This document shows, one piece after another, positions 16,294 to 24,281 of a stretch of DNA of 38,893 nt (position 1 is the first letter of the stretch; the number at the start of each line of letters is the position of its first letter). The notes below the pieces were generated by a model. It had not been told where the DNA came from. It was given only the letters and a program-made list of their open reading frames with translations, and did not search any database. The stretch spans positions 1 to 38,893 of the forward strand of contig NZ_JAGGQW010000100.1 of NCBI RefSeq assembly GCF_018613065.1. Reading direction: 5' to 3'. Both the position numbers and the translations under genes were made by a program. This DNA comes from Bacillus sp. ISL-7 (GTDB taxonomy: Bacteria; Bacillota; Bacilli; Bacillales_B; DSM-18226).

Positions 16294-17895
16294 CTAGTTC
16301 CTACGTTGAGGCGGCCGTGGACGCATTAAATGATTCATTCGTTTACGATTCTTTTTCCCCGTCTGATCGGAACGATCTACCATTTTCCACCAAGGTGCAC
16401 GTACATAAATATCCTTAAGACTGGAGAAATTCATAGGTGCCACAGGAGACAAATAAGGAACACCGAATGAGCGAAGCCGGGCCAAATGAGTTAAAAGAAT
16501 CAAACTTGCCACCAAGATGCCGTACAACCCGAGTGTCCCAGCACACATCATCATGGGAAAACGGAGCAAACGAATGGCGACTCCCTGACTAAAGACTGGG
16601 AAAATAAACGAAGATATACCTGTTATGGAAACGATAATAACCATTGAAGCGGAAACAATTCCCGCCTGTACCGCTGCCTGTCCAATCACAAGTGCTCCAA
16701 CAATACTAACCGCCTGTCCAACAGGCCGTGGCAATCGTACACCAGCTTCCCGCAAAGCCTCGAATGAGATTTCCATTATGAAAGCTTCCACTAAGGCTGG
16801 AAAAGGAACCGTTTCTCTGCTTGAAGTCACACTCAGTAATAGAGTAGTGGGAAGCATTTCTTGATGGAAGGACGTGATCGCAATATAAAGAGAAGGTAAA
16901 AGCAAGGCGCCCGCCAACATGAGGAAGCGAAGCCATCGGATTACCGTCGCAACCATAAAATGTTGATAGTAATCCTCACTCGATTGGAGCATTTCATAAA
17001 AACTAACCGGGACAAGCAGAGCAAAGGGAGTATTATCAATGAGAATCCCAATTTTCCCTTCCAATAAATAAGCAGCTACTTTATCCGGACGTTCTGTATT
17101 GTTTACTTGGGGGAAAACGGATAAGGGATTGTCCTGAATAAGTTCTTCGATATAACCGCTATCTAAAATGGCATCGATATCGATTTGACTGATTCTTTCC
17201 TTGACCTCGGCTATGAGTGATGTCTCCGCAATATCCTCTAGATAGGTTATGACCATTTTTGTATTGGATAACCGCCCTACAGTCATGGATTCCATTTTGA
17301 GTTGAGGCGTTTTTAGCCTTCTACGAACAAGACTGGTGTTGGTTCTCAGGTTTTCTGTGAATCCTTCCCTTGGACCCCGAATCACCGCTTCCGTCGCTGG
17401 CTCTTCGACGGATCTCATTTCCCAAGCTTGAGCGCTGATAAAAAGGGCTTGATTTACTCCATCCAATAATAGAACGGTGTCCCCATTCAAAATATGATCT
17501 ACGACTTCCTTTATCGTCGTCCCTATACTCACCTGCGAAACATAGATGATTGAATCCTGAAGAAAAGTGTCCATTTTTTTTAATGGTATTGTTGCGGAAA
17601 GAGACGTCCCTTTCCCAATATCCAATAATGGTTTCAACACGTCAGAATCAATCATCTGTATATCCACCAAGCCATCTAAATAAATAAGACCTCCTTTTTG
17701 TATCCCAGCTAGCTGAAATTCACGGAAAACAATATCGGAAGATCGTTCAAAAATCATTTTCAACTTTTTTAATTCATCCTGAAAATGACCTTTTAGTTGA
17801 TAGCTGTTGGAATCATCCTCCTGGTTATATGACCATTGCTTTTGACTTTGATTCGATTTTGAAATCTTCTTCCCTTTCCAGCTCATTGTTCCCAT
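16294..17895 (-). CDS. Spore germination receptor A subunit (GerA family)
   Basis: This 533-residue protein is the large membrane subunit of a GerA-type nutrient receptor. After a hydrophilic N-terminal domain (about 1-280, containing DIVFREFQLAG and the GDTVLLLDG strand) come PFALLVPVSFYEMLQSSEDYY, four or five hydrophobic segments, the signature PFPALVEAFIMEISFEALREAGVRLP and GALVIGQAAVQAGI, and a basic C-terminus. These are standard GerAA/GerKA features. The frame opens at 17931, but GGAGGTGG lies nine bases before the ATG at 17895, which is chosen. It heads the gerA-gerC transcript and is divergent from gerB, 138 bases away. The germinant cannot be predicted. Confidence 0.93.
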   Translation of the reverse strand: MGTMSWKGKKISKSNQSQKQWSYNQEDDSNSYQLKGHFQDELKKLKMIFERSSDIVFREFQLAGIQKGGLIYLDGLVDIQMIDSDVLKPLLDIGKGTSLSATIPLKKMDTFLQDSIIYVSQVSIGTTIKEVVDHILNGDTVLLLDGVNQALFISAQAWEMRSVEEPATEAVIRGPREGFTENLRTNTSLVRRRLKTPQLKMESMTVGRLSNTKMVITYLEDIAETSLIAEVKERISQIDIDAILDSGYIEELIQDNPLSVFPQVNNTERPDKVAAYLLEGKIGILIDNTPFALLVPVSFYEMLQSSEDYYQHFMVATVIRWLRFLMLAGALLLPSLYIAITSFHQEMLPTTLLLSVTSSRETVPFPALVEAFIMEISFEALREAGVRLPRPVGQAVSIVGALVIGQAAVQAGIVSASMVIIVSITGISSFIFPVFSQGVAIRLLRFPMMMCAGTLGLYGILVASLILLTHLARLRSFGVPYLSPVAPMNFSSLKDIYVRAPWWKMVDRSDQTGKKNRKRMNHLMRPRPPQRRN

Positions 17896-18033
17896 TTCCT
17901 CTGACCACCTCCAATTTCCAATCTTTTTCATATTTTAACCAGATATAAAAATAATTTGAGGATATAGTCAATAATTTTGTTTATGTTAATACTGAATGAG
18001 CTAACAAAAAATGGGTTAGGAGGTAAAAAAGCC

Positions 18034-19137
18034 GTGGAGAGAATCTCAATCATCCAATTATTTATGCTTACTTTAATATTTCAAATTGGTACGTCGGTGA
18101 TATTTGGATTTTCTTCGGTAGCCGGGAGTGATGCTTGGCTATCTACCTTAATATGTACTGGAATCGGGACATGCCTCATCATTATGTTTCTCATCTTAAT
18201 GCGACTTCAGCCGGGATTGACTCTTGTTGAATGGTTTCCTGCCCAGTTTGGCCAATGGCTCGGCACTCCAATTGCTTGGTTTTATATGCTTCATTTTTTA
18301 TATAACTCAAGTCGGACGCTGGGTGATATAAAGGATCTCATCCCAACCACCATTTTGCCAGGTACGCCTAGTTGGATTATACTCGGCGTATTTATGATTG
18401 CTATCACTTATGCGTTATATAGTGGGATTGAGGTGATAGCCCGGCTTGCAGAATTAATTTTACCTGTCATCTTAGTTTTGTTTTTCCTTGAGATCATCTT
18501 AATATTTGCTTCGGATATAACCGATATCAAGAATTTGCAGCCGGTTTTAGGAGCAGGATGGGGGCGCATTTGGAAATCCGTATGGCCAAGCGGCATCCAA
18601 CAATCATTTGGAGAAACCCTTGAATTCGCCATGATCTGGACATTAGTGATAAATCCGAAACGCATTATGAAATCAACTCTTTTAGCAACGGTTTCTTACG
18701 GAATTCTTCTTTCAATTTTTGATGCACTGGCTGTTCTTACCTTTGGTGAAGGCACCTTTTCAACCAGTGTCTATCCTTTATACAGGTTAGTCAAAGTTAT
18801 TTCAGTTGCGGACTTTCTTGAAAATCTTGATGCGTTGGGAATATTGTATTTTATGGGAACCGCCTTTTTTAAAGTGACGATACAAATGTATGGAGCCATT
18901 CGAGGAATACAGCAATTGTTGTACCTTCGTGACAGCAGGGTACTCGTTCTTCCTACAGCAGCCATTGTCCTTTATTTAGGAAATAACATATCAAGAAGCA
19001 CCTCGGAACATTGGTCTTCTAATAAATCCCTTGGGAATTTAGGATTATTACCTTTTATTGTATTCCCAATCCTTCTTTTAATCGTGGCATGCATTCGTAA
19101 GCAAATATCCATTACACAAATGAAAAAAAGTGGATGA
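18034..19137 (+). CDS. Spore germination receptor B subunit (GerB family permease)
   Basis: This 367-residue protein has ten or so membrane segments and belongs to the endospore germination permease family within the APC superfamily; the B subunit is thought to form part of the germinant-binding site. Landmarks are ISIIQLFMLTLIFQIGTSV at the start and the loop GWGRIWKSVWPSGIQQSFGETLEFAMIW. The start is GTG at 18034, seven to nine bases after TAGGAGGTAA; the open frame reaches 17977 without a signal. In most species gerA, gerB and gerC form one operon; here gerB runs alone in the opposite direction, followed by a microprotein gene. Confidence 0.92.
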   Translation: MERISIIQLFMLTLIFQIGTSVIFGFSSVAGSDAWLSTLICTGIGTCLIIMFLILMRLQPGLTLVEWFPAQFGQWLGTPIAWFYMLHFLYNSSRTLGDIKDLIPTTILPGTPSWIILGVFMIAITYALYSGIEVIARLAELILPVILVLFFLEIILIFASDITDIKNLQPVLGAGWGRIWKSVWPSGIQQSFGETLEFAMIWTLVINPKRIMKSTLLATVSYGILLSIFDALAVLTFGEGTFSTSVYPLYRLVKVISVADFLENLDALGILYFMGTAFFKVTIQMYGAIRGIQQLLYLRDSRVLVLPTAAIVLYLGNNISRSTSEHWSSNKSLGNLGLLPFIVFPILLLIVACIRKQISITQMKKSG

Positions 19138-19162
19138 TCGATAAATAGGAGTTGAATCAAAA

Positions 19163-19306
19163 ATGGAAAAATTTCTCTGGCCATGGCAGTCAAGGGTAAT
19201 CATTGATTATCCTTGGGTATTATATGCGTTCCTCTTTTTCCTATCTATTATTTTATCAATCATAACGTGGTTAAGAAAAAAAAGAAAAGATTTTAGCGAT
19301 AAGTAA
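19163..19306 (+). CDS. Small membrane protein after gerB (possible receptor accessory subunit)
   Basis: This 47-residue ORF begins MEKFLWPWQSRVIIDYPW and has one clear hydrophobic segment, VLYAFLFFLSIILSIITWL, followed by a basic tail RKKRKDFSDK. TAGGAG precedes the ATG by about 12 bases and the gap to gerB is 25 bases, so it is very likely cotranscribed. Small membrane D proteins encoded with some Bacillus germinant receptors modulate germination; those I know have two spans and about 70 residues, so identity with them is only inference. It is real by position, ribosome site and composition. Confidence 0.7.
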   Translation: MEKFLWPWQSRVIIDYPWVLYAFLFFLSIILSIITWLRKKRKDFSDK

Positions 19307-19552
19307 AAAGTCTTTTGCCGCATAAAGAAAAATCGCCACTGGCGAGCCTGTAAAGGCGTAGACAGTGGCGTAGTTGCACTTATGAGTTCAAAGGTATGAT
19401 TATAAATTCTGATTAATAGTTCATAAAAAAACTACATATTTAGATGCTAGTTCAAATCCAAATAAAAAAAGATAAACCAGTTCTCATGGAGTGTGCTCAT
19501 GAGGACAGATTTCCAAAATAATAGATAAAATTTGTCCTCATGAAATATTTGT
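19307..19552. other. Intergenic region with two inverted repeats between convergent genes
   Basis: CGCCACTG (19334-19341) pairs with CAGTGGCG (19363-19370). On the minus strand TTTTTCTTTATG follows, so it can act as a terminator for the amidase gene. TCATGAGGACA (19497-19507) pairs with TGTCCTCATGA (19533-19543) 10 bases beyond the amidase stop, but the nearest T run is about 20 bases away. Confidence 0.55.
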
Positions 19553-20551
19553 TCAATGCTTAGTCGCTAAAATTTCTTGCATCTTGCGTGACACGAGGGG
19601 ATAAAAATTGTTAATCGCACTAGTTGTGGAATTTCCCCCGAAAAATCCTGTCCCTGGGCACGTTTTTACATTATAATCTGGCCCTATATCTAGCACTCTT
19701 TCCTTCGTTCTCAAATTCCACCAATGATGATAAGTAATACTATCAATGGAAGGAGTTAACCCGAATTTTATAGATAACATGGCGGTAATATAAACAATGG
19801 TTTCCTTCTGTTCCGCAGTCATGACATCATGACCTTTATCGAAGTTGCCAACATTTTCGATGGTGATTCCTGTGCTGTTAGCCTTTGGCCCAATTGTACC
19901 TTCAGGTGCTATGTTTAAAGGCCTCGAAACGGCTACTCTACCATCCGGAAAGGTGGTAATATTTTGAGCGATATTACGCCAGCCCATTCTTCTCTTATGG
20001 AAATTTTCCATCCCCATCAACATTCTAAAATGATTGGATCCATTAAAATGCTTATATGACGGTAGCCATGTGTGATGCTGTTGAATGATTGTTACCTTCC
20101 TATTAATTCTAGCGTTAAATAACCAGTCCTTAAATTCCTCTCTCGTCATTAGGATATGCTGACCTTGCATGGTCATTTTTTTAGGAGGAATCTTTAATAC
20201 TTGGCCGATATAAAGGTATTCAGATGAAAGTTGATTGTTTGCTTTTATACTGTCGACTGTAGAATGAAAGGCTGATGAAATTCCCCTCAGGGTATCTCCG
20301 GCAACGACTTGATACATGATTGGAACCCACAACTTCTGACCTACTAATAATGAATTGGATTGCAATCCATTGCTTAACTTGAGATCATTAACAGAAGTGT
20401 TATATCTACTTGCTATTCCAGGTAAAGTATCCCCTGATTTTACCAAATAAATATTACTAGGTTTAATACCAGCAGCCTGAGCAGGAAATGGAAATGAATT
20501 AATAAGTATGAATACAATCAAACCAATGATAATGACAAAATTATTTTTCAT
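19553..20551 (-). CDS. Secreted N-acetylmuramoyl-L-alanine amidase with two LysM domains
   Basis: This 332-residue exported protein has a signal peptide (MKNNFVIIIGLIVFILINSF, cleavage probably after AQA). Two LysM modules follow: YLVKSGDTLPGIASRYN (about 36-78) and YQVVAGDTLRGISSAFH (about 81-123). The remainder is an amidase_2/PGRP-type domain: IIQQHHTWLPS with the first zinc His, TYHHWWN with the second, and KTCPGTGFFG, where C-P-G carries the last metal-side ligand region. It should cleave the bond between muramic acid and L-alanine in peptidoglycan. GAAAGGAT precedes the ATG at 20551; the longer frame from 20575 would disrupt the signal peptide. A cell-wall or spore-cortex role is inferred. 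Confidence 0.88.
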   Translation of the reverse strand: MKNNFVIIIGLIVFILINSFPFPAQAAGIKPSNIYLVKSGDTLPGIASRYNTSVNDLKLSNGLQSNSLLVGQKLWVPIMYQVVAGDTLRGISSAFHSTVDSIKANNQLSSEYLYIGQVLKIPPKKMTMQGQHILMTREEFKDWLFNARINRKVTIIQQHHTWLPSYKHFNGSNHFRMLMGMENFHKRRMGWRNIAQNITTFPDGRVAVSRPLNIAPEGTIGPKANSTGITIENVGNFDKGHDVMTAEQKETIVYITAMLSIKFGLTPSIDSITYHHWWNLRTKERVLDIGPDYNVKTCPGTGFFGGNSTTSAINNFYPLVSRKMQEILATKH

Positions 20552-20819
20552 TTTACATATCCTTTCAAAGTACATCCGTTTTATTTTGCAAACTTAAAAG
20601 GAACGTGAAATAAAATAGCATAATCGCATGGTATTCTCTCTAACTTTTCATGACTTTTAACTATTATTTTGCGCTACCTTTAAATAATTATGTCGATTCT
20701 GTGAACATTTTGTTTTTTAGTGGTTTCTATACGATTGAATACATAAATTGGTATTTAAGTTTAGCAAGTTTATTGATAAACTAATTGCTGACAAAAAGAG
20801 ATAAAAAGTGGGGATTTAA

Positions 20820-21863
20820 TTGAATCTAACAATAGATAATTTAGACTTTCACCAATTAGTTGAGAATTCCCTTAACTCGATATTGATTGTTTGTGAAGAT
20901 CAAACGATCCGCTACTGTAATAAAGCTGGTTTACGATTATTAAATCTTACATCTCTCGATCAAATATTAAATAAAAAAATAAGCCAATTCCTCCCTCCTG
21001 ATCTTCATGATATGTGCAATGAAGGATTAACCAGGGTAATCGAAAAACAAGAAATCATTAAAGAAATGGATATAAAAATTATTAAAAATCATGGGGAAGT
21101 TGCAGATGTTGAAATAATGACCATACCGTTTTATTTTGAAAATAAAGTATTGGCTCAGGTTATTATTCAAGACATTACCAAGAGGAAAATTGCTGAGAAA
21201 CGGTTGAAGGATCGAGAAAAATTAGCTTCACTTGGGCAATTAGCAGCTGGGATTGTTCATGAGGTTAAAAACCCCTTAACGGCAGTCAAGGGATTTTTAC
21301 AATTAATTAAAGAATCTCATAATCATCCTTATTTAGATACAATGGAAAGCGAATTAGAAAAAGCATTTCAAACACTACAGAATCTATTGCAGGTATCCAA
21401 ACCCGACTTACTAGACGAACCACTGATATTGATTGACTTATGTAAAGAGTTAAATTCTATTTTGCTTTTATTTCAAGAAAAACTTTATTCCGTTGAGGTT
21501 GAAATGGACTTAAGGGATTCTGATAAGCGATTTTTTGGAAAGAAAAATTTACTCTTAAAATCTTTTTTCAATCTGATCAAGAATGCCATTGAAGCAATAA
21601 TGGACGATGGAAAAATTAAAATTGAGCATTATTATCATGAAGGATGGATTCATATTAAGGTGAGTGATACTGGGCAAGGTATTCCTGAAGAAAAGTTGGT
21701 CCTATTAGGAACACCTTTTTATTCTAGTAAACCAGATGGAACGGGCCTTGGATTGACGCAAGTATTTACAACGGTACACGAGCATGGGGGAAATATTTCG
21801 GTACAAAGCTTGGTTGGTAAAGGCACAACGTTCCATATTCAACTTCCAGTTAAAATGAACTAA
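20820..21863 (+). CDS. Orphan PAS-histidine kinase of the sporulation Kin type
   Basis: This 347-residue soluble kinase has one PAS domain (about 10-120, ILIVCEDQTIRYCNKAG ... VIIQDITKRK). Then come a HisKA domain with the H-box GIVHEVKNPLTAVKGFL (phosphoryl His at 147) and a HATPase domain with N-box FFNLIKNAIEAI, G1 DTGQGIP and G2 GTGLGLT. The H-box resembles that of KinA-KinE, which feed the Spo0F phosphorelay. No response regulator gene is nearby, which also fits the orphan sporulation kinases. Start is TTG at 20820 with GTGGGGA five bases before it. About 120 bases upstream TGTCGAT (20691) resembles a Spo0A box; this is weak. Confidence 0.85.
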   Translation: MNLTIDNLDFHQLVENSLNSILIVCEDQTIRYCNKAGLRLLNLTSLDQILNKKISQFLPPDLHDMCNEGLTRVIEKQEIIKEMDIKIIKNHGEVADVEIMTIPFYFENKVLAQVIIQDITKRKIAEKRLKDREKLASLGQLAAGIVHEVKNPLTAVKGFLQLIKESHNHPYLDTMESELEKAFQTLQNLLQVSKPDLLDEPLILIDLCKELNSILLLFQEKLYSVEVEMDLRDSDKRFFGKKNLLLKSFFNLIKNAIEAIMDDGKIKIEHYYHEGWIHIKVSDTGQGIPEEKLVLLGTPFYSSKPDGTGLGLTQVFTTVHEHGGNISVQSLVGKGTTFHIQLPVKMN

Positions 21864-21895
21864 GAGTTTTTATGATTTTTGCTCTATTTAATACC

Positions 21896-21924
21896 ATAAA
21901 AAAATAGCTTGGCAATCGCCAAGC
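21896..21924 (-). terminator. Terminator of the double-GNAT gene
   Basis: GCTTGGC (21907-21913) pairs with GCCAAGC (21918-21924) over a 4-base loop, and on the minus strand a TATTTTTTTA tract follows. It also lies 40 bases past the histidine kinase stop and may serve both directions. Confidence 0.8.
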
Positions 21925-21947
21925 AACTCCCTCTACAGTACTTGAAA

Positions 21948-22772
21948 TTAATCCAGAAATTTATAGTAATTCTGGGAATGGTAACTTCTAAATCCACATG
22001 ATTCATAGAGCCTAAGGGCATGGGAATTTTTGGCCTCAACCTCTAGAAAAATAGGCAGCCCTTTTTGATGTTCCATTTTTACCACTCTTGATAAAGCGTT
22101 TCTCCCAATCCCTTTTCCCTGAAGCTCTGGAAAAACAGCAAAACCATAAATCCATGCTTCTCCATTGGATTCGGAAACACGCATTTTTCCAGCAGTTCTT
22201 CCTTCTACTTCAATAAGTAAACGTTGATCCCTGCTGTTCTCCCGAATCAACTGATTAAACTCCCTTGCTGCATTTTCATTTAATCCAAATCCCAAGACTT
22301 CGAGTCGTATTTCTTCTTCCCAATCCTCATTTGTAAGGGACTTCCTTAAGGTTATATTAGGATCTACGGACAATTCAATTTCCTGCCATTTCATTTGATA
22401 TTCTGCTAACGAAAATACACAAGGAATATTCTTTAAAAACTGCTTGGCAGAATGTGATTCTGTTGGAGCGTTTAACAAAACAGTAGTATATCGTTTTTTC
22501 GCCTCTCCAAGTCCCGTTTCCAGCAACTTAGAAAATAACCCTTTCCTTCGATAATCCGGGTGCACCATCCCGCAAAGCTCCACTTTATCTCCAAAACCAT
22601 AACATCCAAGAAAACCGACAAGCCGGCCATCTTCATAATGGAAGAAGTCTTCCTTTTTATTCCCGATTCGATTTTCAAGCATATCAAAATTCAGTTTAAG
22701 CTGAAATCCTCCTTCTTTTTCACAAACCTCTTGAAGTGCTTTGATTTCAATCAATTCTTCCTTTGTTAGCAT
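21948..22772 (-). CDS. Protein with two GNAT acetyltransferase domains
   Basis: This 274-residue protein contains two GNAT folds. Each has the acetyl-CoA motif A: VELCGMVHPDYRRKGLFSKL in the first (about residues 65-85) and IYGFAVFPELQGKGIGRNAL in the second (about 207-226). The second copy has the canonical Q-x-x-G-x-G/A loop; the first, RRKGLF, is degenerate, so probably only the C-terminal domain is active. The acceptor may be an amine or protein; no substrate is suggested by context. AGAGGTGA lies five bases before the ATG. It is flanked by its own terminator and is monocistronic. Confidence 0.85.
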   Translation of the reverse strand: MLTKEELIEIKALQEVCEKEGGFQLKLNFDMLENRIGNKKEDFFHYEDGRLVGFLGCYGFGDKVELCGMVHPDYRRKGLFSKLLETGLGEAKKRYTTVLLNAPTESHSAKQFLKNIPCVFSLAEYQMKWQEIELSVDPNITLRKSLTNEDWEEEIRLEVLGFGLNENAAREFNQLIRENSRDQRLLIEVEGRTAGKMRVSESNGEAWIYGFAVFPELQGKGIGRNALSRVVKMEHQKGLPIFLEVEAKNSHALRLYESCGFRSYHSQNYYKFLD

Positions 22773-22938
22773 TCAATTCACCTCTGTTCATATTCACCTA
22801 TTCCTATTCTTGGCCATGCCCTGCCATTCCTTCTTTTCAAAAAAACAAAATCCATTTTAGGTAATTTGCATGCCAAATAATTCAAGAAAAGAGCATTCAG
22901 TTATGATGAGGTCTTTGAAAATACATAAAGTTAGTTGG

Positions 22939-23403
22939 TTAAGGCTTTGAAATTGGGATTTCTAACGTATTTATTTTTGATCCATCTTTTGCCGAGTAAA
23001 CAAATAATTCAAATTTAGCATTATTTGAAGATACTAATCCTTTTTCGAAAGTGATTTCAAATTCACCCCACGCAGGTGCACCCGCTGTTTGGTAGTTACT
23101 TTCTTTGACCACTTTCTCCCCATCGTAAAGAGCATATTGAAACACCCCTTCAAATACTTGGGCTTTTCCGGTTAGTGTGAGTGTATCTGAAGTTTCCGTG
23201 ACGACTACATCTTTAAACACTTCATTTTGATACACTTTTTGCTCTGGTTCAGGTGTAACAGACTCTTCAGGTTTGGATGGATTTTCTCCCTTTGGTTCAG
23301 TTGCAGGTGGTTTTTCTTTCACCACATCTTGTTGTTGATTACAAGCGGCTAAACTGATGGCAGCTATTATCATCGCGAACAAATAAGCAATTTTCTTCAT
23401 CAT
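22939..23403 (-). CDS. Lipoprotein with Gmad2 (immunoglobulin-like spore germination) domain
   Basis: This 154-residue protein has a lipoprotein signal peptide (KKIAYLFAMIIAAISLAAC, Cys at 21), a Pro/Glu/Lys-rich linker (about 22-56) and a beta-sandwich domain of about 95 residues (VFKDVVVTETSDTLTLTGKA ... EFEITFEKGLV ... INTLEIPI). The domain matches Gmad2, an Ig-like module found in Gram-positive spore germination and sporulation proteins such as GerM relatives. It would be anchored on the outside of the membrane. AGGTGGGA precedes the first of two adjacent ATG codons. No partner gene lies next to it. Confidence 0.8.
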   Translation of the reverse strand: MMKKIAYLFAMIIAAISLAACNQQQDVVKEKPPATEPKGENPSKPEESVTPEPEQKVYQNEVFKDVVVTETSDTLTLTGKAQVFEGVFQYALYDGEKVVKESNYQTAGAPAWGEFEITFEKGLVSSNNAKFELFVYSAKDGSKINTLEIPISKP

Positions 23404-23704
23404 ATTATCCCACCTATTTTTCTTTTAACTTATTATATTGTATTTCCTTTCATAAAAACCCTCTTTTTAAAAATCGAAACCAAAAAAATACAATTCGTCT
23501 ATATTTTGAGGTGGTAAAGAATCTCCAAACTTTCAACCGAATCTGGAAAAAGGTGATCCGGATATGTATGAAATGGTACTTTATATTGGTGACCCCGTTG
23601 CTTTCATGTTTCCCTTCTAGTTCGATGGATATAACTACTTTTGGTATCTTACATAACCGTTCATTCGTGTATAATTTATATATGCCTTACAAGGAGGAAT
23701 TTTT

Positions 23705-24175
23705 ATGAAGTCAATCGATTTAATTATTCTAAACTTTAATGAAGTAAGAAGGAGAAGCATAAAGGTCTGGACATCTATTCCTGAAGAAAAGCTTCACTGG
23801 AAGCCAGATGATGAAGCAATGAATTGCCTAGAAATGATTAGGCACGTACTAGAAAGCGAACATTATTATGACCTTGCCATTAGAAATAGAGGGAGTTTAT
23901 CCGTTTTCGATTCCCCTTTCGAAAATCAGCCCTTCACTTCAGTAAATGCTGAATTGGAATTTGCTGAACCCTACCGAAAGCAATTCATAGAAACTATTAA
24001 GTCATTTTCTGAAGGTGATTTAGAAAATATAAAGATTGACCGCTCTGAATCGGGGTACATAAGAGATTTAGGGGATATGCTTTTACGTGTTGCCTATCAC
24101 GAATCCGTTCATACTGGGCAGTTATTGGATTATTTAAGGACCGCAGGGGTTCCAAGAATCCGTATCTGGGATTAA
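23705..24175 (+). CDS. DinB/YfiT-family metal-dependent protein
   Basis: This 156-residue four-helix-bundle protein belongs to the DinB superfamily. The three expected metal-binding histidines are visible: His near residue 47 in EMIRHVLESEHYY, and two in VAYHESVHTGQLLDYLR (about 131 and 135). Members include thiol-dependent transferases (bacillithiol transferase type) and proteins of unknown role, so the activity is open. AAGGAGGAAT lies just before the ATG. It is monocistronic and converges on clpE with a shared terminator. Confidence 0.85.
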   Translation: MKSIDLIILNFNEVRRRSIKVWTSIPEEKLHWKPDDEAMNCLEMIRHVLESEHYYDLAIRNRGSLSVFDSPFENQPFTSVNAELEFAEPYRKQFIETIKSFSEGDLENIKIDRSESGYIRDLGDMLLRVAYHESVHTGQLLDYLRTAGVPRIRIWD

Positions 24176-24214
24176 GCAAATCCTTTGGTGCTATCAAATG
24201 ATTTATTTATAAGA

Positions 24215-24244
24215 GAAACCCCACTATTTGAAAAGTGGGGTTTC
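24215..24244. terminator. Bidirectional terminator between the dinB-like gene and clpE
   Basis: GAAACCCCACT (24215-24225) pairs perfectly with AGTGGGGTTTC (24234-24244); T-rich tracts lie on both outer sides. Confidence 0.8.
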
Positions 24245-24281
24245 TTGATAAGCTTAAAGGATAGATGAAGATCATCTATCC

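Noticed and set aside
23511..23708. 65-codon GTG-started ORF before the DinB-like gene
   Set aside because: No ribosome site, and it overlaps the ribosome site and start of the real gene; another frame here is more protein-like.
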